Below, in pieces: positions 23,115 to 32,550 of a stretch of DNA of 64,000 bases. The first letter of the stretch is position 1, and each line of letters opens with the position of its first letter. The notes under the pieces are model-generated. The model saw only the letters and a program-made list of their open reading frames with translations. It did not search any database and was not told where the DNA came from. The translations under genes were made by a program, and so were the position numbers. The stretch covers positions 1 to 64,000 of the forward strand of contig CAMJBH010000004.1 of the NCBI GenBank assembly GCA_946403855.1, in the 5' to 3' direction. This DNA is from an uncultured Bacteroidales bacterium (GTDB taxonomy: Bacteria; Bacteroidota; Bacteroidia; Bacteroidales; UBA932).

Positions 23115-25993
23115 TATCCGAAGATCTCCTCGAGAGTCACAATCTTGATGGGGCCAAGGGTCTTAAGGTAGTCTGTATCAAGATCCTTGATGTCTCCCAG
23201 AATTGCATAAGCATAGGTGCGGTCTTTCACCCACTGCTCCTGGGCGGCCTTCACGTCTGCAAAGGTGAGCGAAGGCAAGGCCTCGAACACGGCACGGTCC
23301 AGAGGCTCATTCAGGCCCATACGACGGCAGTTGCGGTAGCTCCAGAGCACGTTCCTTCCGGTAATACGCTGGGTGCGATAGCGGCTGTCAAGTGCATCCT
23401 TGGCAATGGCAAATGCGGCGTCAGATTCAGGCATGTTGTTGATTATCTCGTCAAATGCCTCGATAGCCTGACGCATCTTGTCGTTCTGAGTTGCGATGAA
23501 AGCCGTGAAAGAGAAATCTCCATCGGCATATGAAGGCCTTGACAAACGGGCATTCGCACTGTAGGCAAGTCCGCGGGCCTCACGCATTTCCTGGAAAACG
23601 ATAGCGTTCATGCCGCCGCCGAAGTACTCGTTGTACAGAGTTCTCACAGGCTCGCTTGCGGCATCGAACTTCTCGCCACGGTTGGAATACTGCTGGTAAT
23701 AAATCTGGGCAGCATCGTACTGAGCCATGTACACGGTCGCTTCAGGGGTCTTCTGCATTGCGGGGAAGCTTTCCGGAAGCTGCTTGAATGAGCCCTCGAA
23801 ATGCACCGCAGCCTTGAATTCCTGCTCGCTCATGGGACCATAGTACAGCACCTCGCAGCCATTGGCCACAACATCCTTGACCTTCTGGAGAAGCTCGTCG
23901 GAAGTGATGGCGGCAAGGGCCTCGTTGCTCAAGCGGGTCTTTTTGATGAATTCAGGGCCATATGTGACATAGCGCACCAAAGCGGAATAGCAGCTGCGCT
24001 GGCTCTTCTTGCTGTCTGCGCGGGTCTTGAATGCATCCGCTTTGAGATTTGCAAGTATTGCATCATTTCCAACGGCGTTGGAGGCAAGGTCACGTACGAT
24101 CTGAAGCACCTCTGCCATATTCTCGCTCAAACCACTAAGACTGACAGTACTCTGGTTTGCTCCTGCGGAGAAGCGGAAGCTGCCGGCCAGTTCATACAGG
24201 CGCGCGGCGATCTGCTCAGCGCTCTTATCGGCGGTTCCAAGATAGGAAAGGTAGTCGAATGCAAGTCCCAGAGCGGGATCGTTCTCGGTACCGGTATTGT
24301 AAACGAAGTCCAGCGAGAAAATATCGTTGAGTTCGTTCTTCTTATAAAGCACGTCCACACCTTCTGCAAGGCTGAAGCGGGACATTTCCTTATTGAAATC
24401 CACGAATACAGGCTCGATCGGCTTGACCTGAGTGTTCTTGATTTCTGCAAGGAAATCGCTCTGGGCGTCACGGTTGGAAACGATAGGAGTGATCTTGGGA
24501 GCAGAGATCTTCTGCACGCTGGTGTCTTCGCCCTGGCGCTTATAGACCACGGCATAGTTGTTCTCGCCGATATATTCTTTTGCCCAGGCGATGATATCAT
24601 CCTTAGTTACCGCCTCATACCTTTCAATTTCCTTGGCTGCATCTTTCCAGTCTATACCATTAATGAAAGCATTGACATAGCTCATGGCCCTTGCGCTGTT
24701 GCTTTCGAGCTGACGCATCTTGCCGAGCTTTATATTATTAATAGTAGCGCTGATAAGGGACTCGTCAAAGTCGCCGGCGGCAAGCTTGGCCACCTCTTCG
24801 AGAGCCATGCTGCGAAGCTCGTCCAGAGTCTGTCCCTGCTTGGGGCGGGCCATCAATATGAACTGGCCATAGTCAGGCTGCATGCTCGCTGAAGCATACA
24901 TAAAAAGAGCCTTCTGCTGCTGGTTGATGTCCAGGTCGATAAGGCCTGCCTGCCCGTTATACAGCACGGAACCGGCTATTTCTGCCACAGCGCTCGTCTT
25001 GAGATCGGCAGCGCCGGGGAGCCTCCATGCGAGAGCGATATTCTCAGCTTCCTTACCGAAGACCTCTTTCACGATAGGCTCGGTAATAGGCTTCTCCGGT
25101 TCGAACTTGAGCTCGGGAATCGAAGGATTGGGTTTCCAGTCGCCGAAATACTTTTCGAGAGCCTTCACCATCTCGTCAGGATTGAAGTCTCCGGACACGC
25201 AAACAGCTATATTATTAGGAACATAGTATTCGTCGTGATACTTCTTGACATTGGTGATGGAAGGGTTCTTCAGGTGCTCCTGGCTTCCGAGAGTGGTCTG
25301 TTTGCCATAAGGGTGGTTGGGGAACAGAGCCTGGTCGATGGCTTCCCAGACCTTGCGGCTGTCCTGAGTAAGGGACATGTTCTTCTCCTCATAGATAGTT
25401 TCGAGCTCGGTGTGGAAACCGCGGATGACGCCGTTGCGGAAACGGTCGGCCTGGATGCGGGCCCAGTTGTCTATCTGGTTGGAAGGGATATCCTCAACAT
25501 ACACGGTCTCGTCGGCGCTGGTGAAAGCATTTGTACCGTCGGCGCCTATCATAGACATGAGCTTGTCATATTCGTTGGGGATGGCTATCTTGGAAGCTTC
25601 GTAGCTAACCGAATCTATGCGGTGATAGATGGCGGCGCGCTCGGTGGGGTCAGTTGTCTGGCGATAGGTCTCGAAGAGTTGCTCGATCTCGTCCAAGAGG
25701 GGCTTCTCTGCCGCATAGTCCTTGGTACCGAAATGCTCCGTGCCCTTGAACATCAGGTGCTCGAAATAATGAGCGAGGCCGGTGGTTTCGGAAGGGTCGT
25801 TCTTGCTTCCTACCTTCACGGCGATGTAAGTCTGGATGCGGGGCTGCTCTTTGTTGACAGACATGAACACCTTCATGCCATTGTCGAGCGTGTAGATTTT
25901 GGTCCCTAAAGGATCGTTTGGCACTGTCTCATACTTACTGCACGAGACTGCGGCGATAAGAACCGCCATTGCTGTGATAATCAAACGTTTCAT
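23111..25993 (-). CDS. M16-family zinc metallopeptidase lipoprotein
   Basis: 960 aa. The lipobox AVSC puts Cys18 at the processing site, so it is membrane-anchored. The inverted zinc motif HYFEH with LMFKGTEHFG lies near residues 75-90, and the third ligand lies in ELETIYEEKN about 75 residues later. The two-halved layout (active N-terminal half, inactive C-terminal half with GGGMNAIVFQEMREARGLAY) is that of pitrilysin-like proteins of about 950 residues. It probably degrades peptides in the periplasm or at the cell surface. Single-gene unit with its own -7 box. Confidence 0.93.
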   Translation of the reverse strand: MKRLIITAMAVLIAAVSCSKYETVPNDPLGTKIYTLDNGMKVFMSVNKEQPRIQTYIAVKVGSKNDPSETTGLAHYFEHLMFKGTEHFGTKDYAAEKPLLDEIEQLFETYRQTTDPTERAAIYHRIDSVSYEASKIAIPNEYDKLMSMIGADGTNAFTSADETVYVEDIPSNQIDNWARIQADRFRNGVIRGFHTELETIYEEKNMSLTQDSRKVWEAIDQALFPNHPYGKQTTLGSQEHLKNPSITNVKKYHDEYYVPNNIAVCVSGDFNPDEMVKALEKYFGDWKPNPSIPELKFEPEKPITEPIVKEVFGKEAENIALAWRLPGAADLKTSAVAEIAGSVLYNGQAGLIDLDINQQQKALFMYASASMQPDYGQFILMARPKQGQTLDELRSMALEEVAKLAAGDFDESLISATINNIKLGKMRQLESNSARAMSYVNAFINGIDWKDAAKEIERYEAVTKDDIIAWAKEYIGENNYAVVYKRQGEDTSVQKISAPKITPIVSNRDAQSDFLAEIKNTQVKPIEPVFVDFNKEMSRFSLAEGVDVLYKKNELNDIFSLDFVYNTGTENDPALGLAFDYLSYLGTADKSAEQIAARLYELAGSFRFSAGANQSTVSLSGLSENMAEVLQIVRDLASNAVGNDAILANLKADAFKTRADSKKSQRSCYSALVRYVTYGPEFIKKTRLSNEALAAITSDELLQKVKDVVANGCEVLYYGPMSEQEFKAAVHFEGSFKQLPESFPAMQKTPEATVYMAQYDAAQIYYQQYSNRGEKFDAASEPVRTLYNEYFGGGMNAIVFQEMREARGLAYSANARLSRPSYADGDFSFTAFIATQNDKMRQAIEAFDEIINNMPESDAAFAIAKDALDSRYRTQRITGRNVLWSYRNCRRMGLNEPLDRAVFEALPSLTFADVKAAQEQWVKDRTYAYAILGDIKDLDTDYLKTLGPIKIVTLEEIFGY

Positions 25994-26013
25994 AATACAC
26001 TAACTAATTTTCA

Positions 26014-26021
26014 CAAAGTTA
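26014..26021 (-). promoter_or_regulatory. -7 box of the M16 peptidase gene
   Basis: TAACTTTG on the minus strand, 20 nt before the ATG at 25993. No convincing TTG at -33. Confidence 0.55.
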
Positions 26022-26040
26022 AAAAAATTCTCTTATAAAA

Positions 26041-26072
26041 TTTTGTAATTGTAAAAATTATATCTACCTTAG
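26041..26072 (+). promoter_or_regulatory. Promoter of a short orphan transcript
   Basis: TTG at 26043-26045, a 19-bp spacer, then TACCTTAG at 26065-26072, one mismatch from TAnnTTTG. It faces away from the M16 gene. Confidence 0.5.
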
Positions 26073-26078
26073 CACCGA

Positions 26079-26150
26079 AGTTTTTCATAGTTTAAGTTTA
26101 GGTTAAGTAGCGGGGCGCTCGCAGTGATGCAAGCGCCCCGTGAATTTTTT
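26079..26150 (+). ncRNA. Candidate small RNA or leader ending in a strong terminator
   Basis: About 70 nt between the expected start of the promoter above and an intrinsic terminator at 26111-26150. The stem is CGGGGCGCT / AGCGCCCCG with an inner GC pair, followed by GAATTTTTT. The hairpin cannot belong to an upstream gene, because the upstream gene runs the other way. It may be an independent small RNA, or an attenuator for the lipoprotein gene that starts at 26213. No riboswitch class was recognised and no open frame of note lies inside. Confidence 0.5.
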
Positions 26151-26212
26151 GCTGATTTTTAAAGGCCCGTATGCATATAATCGCTATCTTGCCGGCCAAA
26201 ACTTATTGTACT

Positions 26213-27280
26213 ATGAAAAAGATTTTGTTACTATTTGCCGCGGCCACTACTCTTCTGGCCTCATGCGACGCCCTCATGCTGCCGTTCGGCCGCCAGGGCA
26301 TTCTCCAGATCCGCTTTGCAGACGGTACCGTTCCATCCACCAAAGCTGCATTCCCGGACACCAACGAATTCCTTCTCACAGTGACAGACGCCAAGGGCAA
26401 CACTGTTTACGACGGCACGTATGGCGCGTCCAAAGAAAGCTTTACACTCGACGAAGGCACCTACACTGTAAGCGCACGTTCGTGCGACTTCTCAGCGCCA
26501 TTGTTCGATTCGCCTCAATATGGTGACACACAGGTAGCTTCGGTGAAATCGGGCAAGACCACCATAGTCACCCTGGCCTGCACCCAGCTCAACTCGGGGA
26601 TCCGCCTGCGCATTTCATCCTCTTTCCTGAGCGCTTACCCTGGAGCAACCCTGTTCCTCAAATCCCCGGCCGGGCGTCTGATGTACGGCTACAAAGAGAC
26701 CCGCATCGCCTATTTCCTTCCGGGAACCGTAAATCTGGAGATGTCGGACGGCGGCGTGGAAAGCACCCTTTTTACCAGGCGTCTGGAGCCCCAACAAATT
26801 CTGACCCTGGGAGTTAACGTGGGGTCGGAAAGCTCCGGTAACGGGATAGATGTGCAGGTCGACACCACTCGGCGGTGGACCGAAGAAGACTTCACCATAG
26901 GCGGAGGCGGAAGCGGATCCGACGGCGGTGGGTCGGGGCCCGACAATGCCTACAGCGTCCCGGCAGCAAAGCAACACACCGGCGAAGAGGACGTCTGGGT
27001 TTACGGATATATAGTCGGGGGCGACCTGTCTTCCAGCAAATGCTCCTTCTCCCCACCTTTCTCGTCGAGGACCAATTTGGTGATCGCATCCAAATCTTCT
27101 TGCACGGACAAATCATCCTGCCTGTCGGTCCAGCTGGCTAAGGGAAATATACGCGACGAACTCAATCTGGTTGACAATCCTGAACTGCTTGGCAAGCAGA
27201 TATTCATCAAGGGAACTATCGTGGAGGCGTATTACGGTATTCCGGGGGTGCAGAACATTTCGGAATACAAGTGGAAATAA
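26213..27280 (+). CDS. Lipoprotein with DUF4493-like and DUF6359-like domains
   Basis: 355 aa from the ATG at 26213 (an ATG 14 codons upstream would bury the signal). The lipobox LLASCD makes Cys18 the lipid site. Residues about 25-225 form a beta-rich domain like DUF4493 (GILQIRFADG...TYTVSARSCDFSAPLF). A Gly/Ser linker (GGGGSGSDGGGSGPD) joins it to a C-terminal domain of about 115 residues (YSVPAAKQHTGEEDVWVYGY, KQIFIKGTIVEAYYGIPG) that resembles the OB-like DUF6359 group. Both names are from memory of Bacteroidota families. Likely displayed at the cell surface; function unknown. Confidence 0.75.
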   Translation: MKKILLLFAAATTLLASCDALMLPFGRQGILQIRFADGTVPSTKAAFPDTNEFLLTVTDAKGNTVYDGTYGASKESFTLDEGTYTVSARSCDFSAPLFDSPQYGDTQVASVKSGKTTIVTLACTQLNSGIRLRISSSFLSAYPGATLFLKSPAGRLMYGYKETRIAYFLPGTVNLEMSDGGVESTLFTRRLEPQQILTLGVNVGSESSGNGIDVQVDTTRRWTEEDFTIGGGGSGSDGGGSGPDNAYSVPAAKQHTGEEDVWVYGYIVGGDLSSSKCSFSPPFSSRTNLVIASKSSCTDKSSCLSVQLAKGNIRDELNLVDNPELLGKQIFIKGTIVEAYYGIPGVQNISEYKWK

Positions 27281-27285
27281 AGGAG

Positions 27286-27357
27286 TACGCCCTAGGCGAA
27301 TCGAACGCCTATCGTAGGAACCGGAATCCTAAATTCTATCCATTAAACTAAGGGCGC
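27286..27357 (-). tRNA. tRNA-Arg (CCG)
   Basis: 72 nt. Acceptor GCGCCCT / AGGGCGT (first pair G-T), anticodon stem TAGGA / TCCTA with loop TTCCGGT (anticodon CCG), T-arm AGGCG-TTCGATT-CGCCT. The D-stem is weak (GTTT / GAAT). CCA is not encoded. Confidence 0.9.
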
Positions 27358-27371
27358 ATGCAACTGCGTTG

Positions 27372-27379
27372 CAAAAATA
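27372..27379 (-). promoter_or_regulatory. -7 box of tRNA-Arg
   Basis: TATTTTTG on the minus strand, 14 nt from the tRNA 5' end. Divergent from the fabD box at 27393-27400. Confidence 0.55.
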
Positions 27380-27392
27380 CAAAAAAAATACT

Positions 27393-27400
27393 TATTTTTG
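27393..27400 (+). promoter_or_regulatory. -7 box of fabD
   Basis: TATTTTTG, 5 nt before the ATG at 27406. This spacing places the transcription start at or next to the start codon. Confidence 0.6.
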
Positions 27401-27405
27401 TAGAA

Positions 27406-28287
27406 ATGAAAAAAGCATTTGTTTTCCCCGGTCAAGGGTCACAGTTCCCGGGTATGGGCAAGGAGTTGTATCAGAGCAACTCCTGTGCCCGTTCGCTCAT
27501 GGAGCAGGCCAATGAAATTCTGGGGTTCAAGATAACGGACATAATGTTCGAAGGCACCGACGAGGACCTCAAAAACACCAGAGTCACCCAACCGGCGGTA
27601 TTCCTGCATTCGGTCGTATCGGCCGAATGCAGCAGTCTTCCTGTTCCCGATATGGTCGGCGGTCACTCGCTGGGCGAATTCAGTGCCCTGGTGGCCGCCG
27701 GCGCCGTTTCTTTCGAGGACGGACTCCGGCTTGTCTCCGCCCGCTCGCAGGCCATGCAGAAATGCTGCGAAAAGCATCCGGGAGCCATGGCTGCCATCAT
27801 CGCCTTGCCCGACAGCACCGTAGAAGACATTTGCCGCAGCATCCCGGGCATAGTGGTACCGGCCAATTACAATAGCGACGGACAGATAGTGATATCCGGA
27901 GAAAAGGAAGCGGTGGCTCAGGCCTGCAAGGCACTCAAAGAGGCCGGCGCCAAACGCGCCCTTCCCCTCAATGTCGGCGGAGCCTTCCACTCCCCCATCA
28001 TGGAGCCGGCGCGTGCCGAACTCGCCCTGGCCATAGAGCAAGTCAGTTTCAAAGCCCCTGTCTGCCCTATATACCAGAACGTAAGCGCGCAGCCCGAGAC
28101 CGATCCGGAAGTCATAAAAGCCAATCTTCTGGCACAGCTCACTTCGCCCGTGCGCTGGACCCAGAGCGTTAAGGCCATGCTGTCAGACGGTGCCACGGAC
28201 TTCACCGAAATCGGTCCCGGCACAGTGCTTCAGGGCCTTATCAGTCGCATAGCCAAAGACACAGAAATTATTTTTACACATATTTAA
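27406..28287 (+). CDS. fabD: Malonyl-CoA:ACP transacylase FabD
   Basis: 293 aa. The start at 27406 gives the standard N-terminus MKKAFVFPGQGSQFPGMG; an earlier ATG overlaps the tRNA and the promoter box and is rejected. The active-site motif is GHSLGEFSAL with Ser88, followed by the substrate-binding Arg region (VSARSQAMQ) and the catalytic-His segment GGAFHSPIM. FabD loads malonyl groups onto acyl carrier protein at the start of fatty-acid synthesis. The oxidoreductase gene starts 5 bp downstream. Confidence 0.95.
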   Translation: MKKAFVFPGQGSQFPGMGKELYQSNSCARSLMEQANEILGFKITDIMFEGTDEDLKNTRVTQPAVFLHSVVSAECSSLPVPDMVGGHSLGEFSALVAAGAVSFEDGLRLVSARSQAMQKCCEKHPGAMAAIIALPDSTVEDICRSIPGIVVPANYNSDGQIVISGEKEAVAQACKALKEAGAKRALPLNVGGAFHSPIMEPARAELALAIEQVSFKAPVCPIYQNVSAQPETDPEVIKANLLAQLTSPVRWTQSVKAMLSDGATDFTEIGPGTVLQGLISRIAKDTEIIFTHI

Positions 28288-28292
28288 CACAC

Positions 28293-31200
28293 ATGGCACA
28301 AAAGAAATTCATAACTTGTGACGGTAATCAAGCAGCCAGCAATATCGCTTATCTTTTCAGCGAGCACGCTGCAATATACCCTATCACACCTTCCTCCACA
28401 ATGGCGGAAAACATCGACGAATGGGCAGCCCAGGGCAAAAAGAACCTCTGGGGCGAGACTGTAAAAGTCACTGAAATGCAGAGCGAGGCCGGTGCCGCCG
28501 GCGCAGTTCACGGTTCACTTCAGGCCGGAGCCCTCACCAGCACTTTCACTGCTTCCCAGGGCCTTCTGTTGATGATTCCCAATATGTACAAAATCGCCGG
28601 CGAGATGCTGCCCGCAGTATTCCACGTATCGGCAAGGGCCCTGGCTTCACACGCCCTTTCAATTTTCGGCGACCATCAGGACGTCATGGCATGCCGTCAG
28701 ACCGGTTTCGCAATGCTTGCATCCGGCAGCGTTCAGGAAGCTCAGGACATGGCAGCTGTGGCTCATCTGTCCACCATCAAGTCCAGCATTCCTTTCCTGC
28801 ATTTCTTCGACGGTTTCCGTACCTCCCATGAGATTCAGAAAATCGAAGCCATAGACGAAGATGCCCTTCGCGGCATGGTGAGCGAGAAAGCTCTCGAGAA
28901 TTTCCGCGCACGCGCTCTCAATCCCGAGGCTCCCGTCACCCGAGGCACAGCCCAGAACGGAGACGTTTATTTCCAGGCTGTCGAGTCCCGCAACCAGGCT
29001 TACGATGCCGTTCCCGACATCGTGGCCCGTTACATGGGCGAAATCAGCGAGCTGACCGGCCGCTGCTACAGGCCTTTCGAATACTACGGAGCTCCCGACG
29101 CCGAGAACATCATCGTGGCCATGGGCTCTGTCACCGAGACCATACGCGAGACCATCGACTACCTCGCCACCCAGGGCCGCAAGGTGGGTCTTATCACCGT
29201 TCACCTGTACCGTCCTTTCTCCGAGAAGTACTTCCTCAAGGTGCTTCCCGCAAGTGTCAAGAAAGTCGCTGTGCTCGACCGCACCAAGGAGCCCGGAGCT
29301 CTCGGAGAGCCCCTCTTCCTCGATGTCAAGGCTCTGTTCCAGGGCAAGGAGAACGCTCCACTGGTCATCGGAGGCCGCTACGGACTGTCTTCCAAAGACA
29401 CCACTCCCGCCCAGATCGTCGCTGTTTACGACAACCTCGAGCTCAAGGCCCCCAAGGCCGACTTCACCATCGGCATCGTTGACGACGTGACCTTCAAGAG
29501 CCTCCCCGTCAAGGAGGAGATCTCCATCGTCAAGCCCGGCACCACCGAGTGCAAGTTCTACGGACTCGGCTCCGACGGCACCGTGGGCGCCAATAAGAAC
29601 ACCATCAAGATCATCGGTTCCCACACCGACCTGTACAGCCAGGCATACTTCGACTATGACTCCAAGAAATCGGGCGGCTACACCTGCAGCCACCTTCGTT
29701 TCGGCAAGTCCCCCATCAAGGCCCCTTACCTCGTCGGCACCCCTGATTTCGTTGCGTGCCACGTGCCTTCATACCTCAACAAGTACGACGTGCTCAAGGG
29801 TATCAAGGAAGGCGGCAGCCTCCTGCTCAACTCCCTGTGGGATGAGGAAGAGACTCTCAAGCATATCCCCGACCACGTCAAGGCAGTCATCGGCCGCAAG
29901 CACATAAAGCTCTACATCATCAACGCCACCAAGATTGCCGCAGAAATCGGCCTTGGCGGACGCACCAACACCATTCTCCAGAGCGCCTTCTTCCGCATCA
30001 CCGGCATCATCCCTGCCGACGACGCGGTTAAGTATATGAAAGACGCTGCCCTCAAGAGCTACGGCAAGAAGGGTGAGAACGTGGTGAACATGAACTATGC
30101 AGCCATCGACCGCGGCGGCGAGTACACCGAGGTCAAGGTTCCCGCCGAGTGGGCGAACATCTCCGCCAAGTTCGAGAATCCAAACGCCAAGAGACTCGCT
30201 CCTGCATTCGTGAAGGAGATCGCCGACGTTGTGAACGCACAGTGCGGTGACACTCTGCCCGTGAGCGCATTTATGCCTTGGAAAGACGGCACCATGCCCA
30301 ACGGCACCGCAGCATACGAGAAGCGCGGAGTGGCCGTCAACGTACCTGTGTGGGATCCCGAGAAGTGTATCCAGTGCAACACCTGTGCATTCGTCTGTCC
30401 TCACGCTGCCATCCGTCCTTTCCTTCTCACAGAAGAAGAGGCCGCCGCTGTGCCCGCGGGACTCAAGCTCACCGACGGCAAGGCCAACCTCAAGCAGTAC
30501 AAATACGCCCTCAGCATCTCTGTGGCCGATTGTACCGGCTGCGGCAACTGCGTTGACGTGTGCCTCGCAAAAGAAAAGGCCCTCAGCATGCAGTCCTACG
30601 AAGCCAACGCTTCCGAGCAGGCCAACTTCGACTACCTTAACTCAAAGGTGGGCTACAAGACCCCTCTGGATCCCAAGTCCAATATGAAGGCCGCACAGTT
30701 CGCACAGCCTCTGTTCGAATTCAGCGGCGCATGTGCAGGTTGCGGCGAGACTCCGTACATCAAGAACATCACCCAGCTCTTCGGCGACCACATGATGATT
30801 GCCAACGCCACCGGTTGTTCTTCCATCTACGGTGCATCCTTCCCTGCTTCTCCTTACTGCACCAACGCCAAGGGCCACGGTCCCGCATGGCAGAATTCCC
30901 TCTTCGAGGACTTCTGCGAATTCGGTCTGGGTATGCGTCTCGGAAGCGAGCGCATACGTGAAACCGTTGCCCGCTACATGCAGAAAGGCCTCGAGTGCGA
31001 GAAGTGCACTCCCGAGATGAAGGAACTCTACCAAAAGTGGCTCGACAACCGCGGCGACTACGCTGTCACCCGCGAGGTCTGCGACAAGCTCGTTCCTCTC
31101 ATGGAAGAGTGCGGATGCGATGTGTCAAAGAGCCTTCTTGCCCTCAAGCAGTTCATCCCTGCACGCAGCCAGTGGATCTTCGGCGGCGACGGCGCCTCCT

Positions 31201-31811
31201 ACGATATAGGCTACGGCGGTCTGGACCACGTGCTTGCCAGCGGTGAGAATGTGAACATCCTGGTGCTCGACACCGAGGTTTACTCCAACACCGGCGGCCA
31301 GTCTTCAAAGGCTACCCCTGCTGGTGCAATTGCCAAGTTCGCAGCCTCCGGCAAGAAGATACGCAAGAAGGATCTCGGCATGATGGCCATGAGCTACGGC
31401 TACGTCTATGTAGCCCAGGTGGCAATGGGCGCCAGCCCCGTGCAGTACCTCAACGCCATCAAGGAGGCCGAGGCCTACAACGGACCCTCGCTCATCATTG
31501 CATACGCTCCTTGTATCAACCATGGTCTCAAGGCCGGAATGGGTCTGAGCCAGAGGGAGGAGAAGCTTGCGGTGGAGTGCGGATACTGGCATCTGTACCG
31601 CTACAATCCTCTGCTGGAGGAAGCCGGCAAGAACCCGTTCAGCCTCGACAGCAAGGAGCCCGACTGGGCCAAGTTCCAGGACTTCCTCAAGGGTGAGGTG
31701 CGCTTCGCTTCCCTGAGCAAACTCTATCCTGAGTCCGCAGGGGAACTGCTTGCCAAGACCGAAGAGTTCGCAAAGATCCGCTACAACACTTACAAGAAAC
31801 TCTCCGAGTAG
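28293..31811 (+). CDS. nifJ: Pyruvate:ferredoxin (flavodoxin) oxidoreductase
   Basis: 1172 aa single-chain enzyme of full length. Visible in order: the N-terminal pyruvate-binding domain (ITPSSTMAENIDEWAAQGKK), a middle domain, a two-cluster ferredoxin insert (CIQCNTCAFVCPHAA near residue 692 and CTGCGNCVDVC near 749), the proximal cluster cysteines (CAGCGETPYIKN) and the thiamine diphosphate site (GGDGASYDIGYGGLDHVLAS with VYSNTGGQSS). It oxidises pyruvate to acetyl-CoA and CO2 and reduces ferredoxin, a central step in anaerobes. It lies 5 bp after fabD and ends at a bidirectional terminator. Confidence 0.97.
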   Translation: MAQKKFITCDGNQAASNIAYLFSEHAAIYPITPSSTMAENIDEWAAQGKKNLWGETVKVTEMQSEAGAAGAVHGSLQAGALTSTFTASQGLLLMIPNMYKIAGEMLPAVFHVSARALASHALSIFGDHQDVMACRQTGFAMLASGSVQEAQDMAAVAHLSTIKSSIPFLHFFDGFRTSHEIQKIEAIDEDALRGMVSEKALENFRARALNPEAPVTRGTAQNGDVYFQAVESRNQAYDAVPDIVARYMGEISELTGRCYRPFEYYGAPDAENIIVAMGSVTETIRETIDYLATQGRKVGLITVHLYRPFSEKYFLKVLPASVKKVAVLDRTKEPGALGEPLFLDVKALFQGKENAPLVIGGRYGLSSKDTTPAQIVAVYDNLELKAPKADFTIGIVDDVTFKSLPVKEEISIVKPGTTECKFYGLGSDGTVGANKNTIKIIGSHTDLYSQAYFDYDSKKSGGYTCSHLRFGKSPIKAPYLVGTPDFVACHVPSYLNKYDVLKGIKEGGSLLLNSLWDEEETLKHIPDHVKAVIGRKHIKLYIINATKIAAEIGLGGRTNTILQSAFFRITGIIPADDAVKYMKDAALKSYGKKGENVVNMNYAAIDRGGEYTEVKVPAEWANISAKFENPNAKRLAPAFVKEIADVVNAQCGDTLPVSAFMPWKDGTMPNGTAAYEKRGVAVNVPVWDPEKCIQCNTCAFVCPHAAIRPFLLTEEEAAAVPAGLKLTDGKANLKQYKYALSISVADCTGCGNCVDVCLAKEKALSMQSYEANASEQANFDYLNSKVGYKTPLDPKSNMKAAQFAQPLFEFSGACAGCGETPYIKNITQLFGDHMMIANATGCSSIYGASFPASPYCTNAKGHGPAWQNSLFEDFCEFGLGMRLGSERIRETVARYMQKGLECEKCTPEMKELYQKWLDNRGDYAVTREVCDKLVPLMEECGCDVSKSLLALKQFIPARSQWIFGGDGASYDIGYGGLDHVLASGENVNILVLDTEVYSNTGGQSSKATPAGAIAKFAASGKKIRKKDLGMMAMSYGYVYVAQVAMGASPVQYLNAIKEAEAYNGPSLIIAYAPCINHGLKAGMGLSQREEKLAVECGYWHLYRYNPLLEEAGKNPFSLDSKEPDWAKFQDFLKGEVRFASLSKLYPESAGELLAKTEEFAKIRYNTYKKLSE

Positions 31812-31826
31812 AAGTAAGTTAAATAA

Positions 31827-31856
31827 TAAAAAAGGATGGCTCAGCCATCCTTTTTT
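31827..31856. terminator. Bidirectional intrinsic terminator
   Basis: The stem GGATGGC / GCCATCC with loop TCA is flanked by six A on the left and six T on the right. It serves the oxidoreductase gene on the plus strand and the dipeptidase gene on the minus strand. Confidence 0.93.
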
Positions 31857-32550
31857 ATTTCTTCAGATCCTCGACCGGGAAGTTGAAATAGGTGTCCGGA
31901 TAGGGCTCGCCAATCAAGGTAAAGTGCCACCATTCGCTGTCCAGAGGCTTGAAGCCGTGGGAGAGCATGGCATCACGCAGTATCATACGGTTGTTGAACT
32001 GCTCCTTGGTAATGTCGGTGAAGTCGGGATGGCTCTCTATACCGAACCAGTCGAATACGCCGCCCATGTCCAGATCTTTGCCGGTAAGCGCATCAACGAG
32101 AGTCAGATCCACGGTGGAGCCGCGTGTGTGACCGGACTTTTCCATAATATACTCCTGCTCGAACAATAGACTCTTGTCCACGTCGGGATAAAAAGCCTGC
32201 CGCATCAAGGTGTCGCCCAGGTCTGCAGCCCAGCGCACAAAGTGGTCAACAGCGCACTGGGGCCTGTAGGCATCATAAATCTTGAGCCGGTATCCCTTTG
32301 CTTTAAGATCGTCGCTGACCGCTTTCAGGCTGTCGGCAGCCTGCCGGGTAAGAATGGCCGTCGGCTGCAGGTATCCGTCTATTCGCTGGCCCACAAAATT
32401 GTAGCTGCTGTAATACCTGACTTCCAGAATGACGTCGGGGATTACGTCAGTAATGTTCACAAAGCCACTGCTGTCCTGAGCAGGGTTTACCCTGCAGCAT
32501 GATACAGAAATGAGCGTCGAAAGGGCAAAGAGAATAAGCAGCTTTTTCAT
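31855..32550 (-). CDS. D-Ala-D-Ala dipeptidase (VanX/DdpX-like, M15)
   Basis: 231 aa from the ATG at 32550. It has a signal peptide with lipobox SVSCC, so it is probably a lipoprotein. The M15 zinc motif SGHTRGSTVDLTL (His and Asp ligands) and the later EWWHF (catalytic Glu, His ligand) are intact. The enzyme hydrolyses D-Ala-D-Ala dipeptide; outside vancomycin-resistance clusters such proteins serve in peptidoglycan turnover or use of D-Ala. No van genes are nearby. It overlaps the upstream M28 peptidase gene by 4 nt (ATGA). Confidence 0.92.
   Translation of the reverse strand: MKKLLILFALSTLISVSCCRVNPAQDSSGFVNITDVIPDVILEVRYYSSYNFVGQRIDGYLQPTAILTRQAADSLKAVSDDLKAKGYRLKIYDAYRPQCAVDHFVRWAADLGDTLMRQAFYPDVDKSLLFEQEYIMEKSGHTRGSTVDLTLVDALTGKDLDMGGVFDWFGIESHPDFTDITKEQFNNRMILRDAMLSHGFKPLDSEWWHFTLIGEPYPDTYFNFPVEDLKK

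Noticed and set aside
28659..29762. 367-codon open frame on the minus strand opposite the pyruvate oxidoreductase
   Set aside because: Shadow of a strongly codon-biased gene; no start signal and no recognisable domain.
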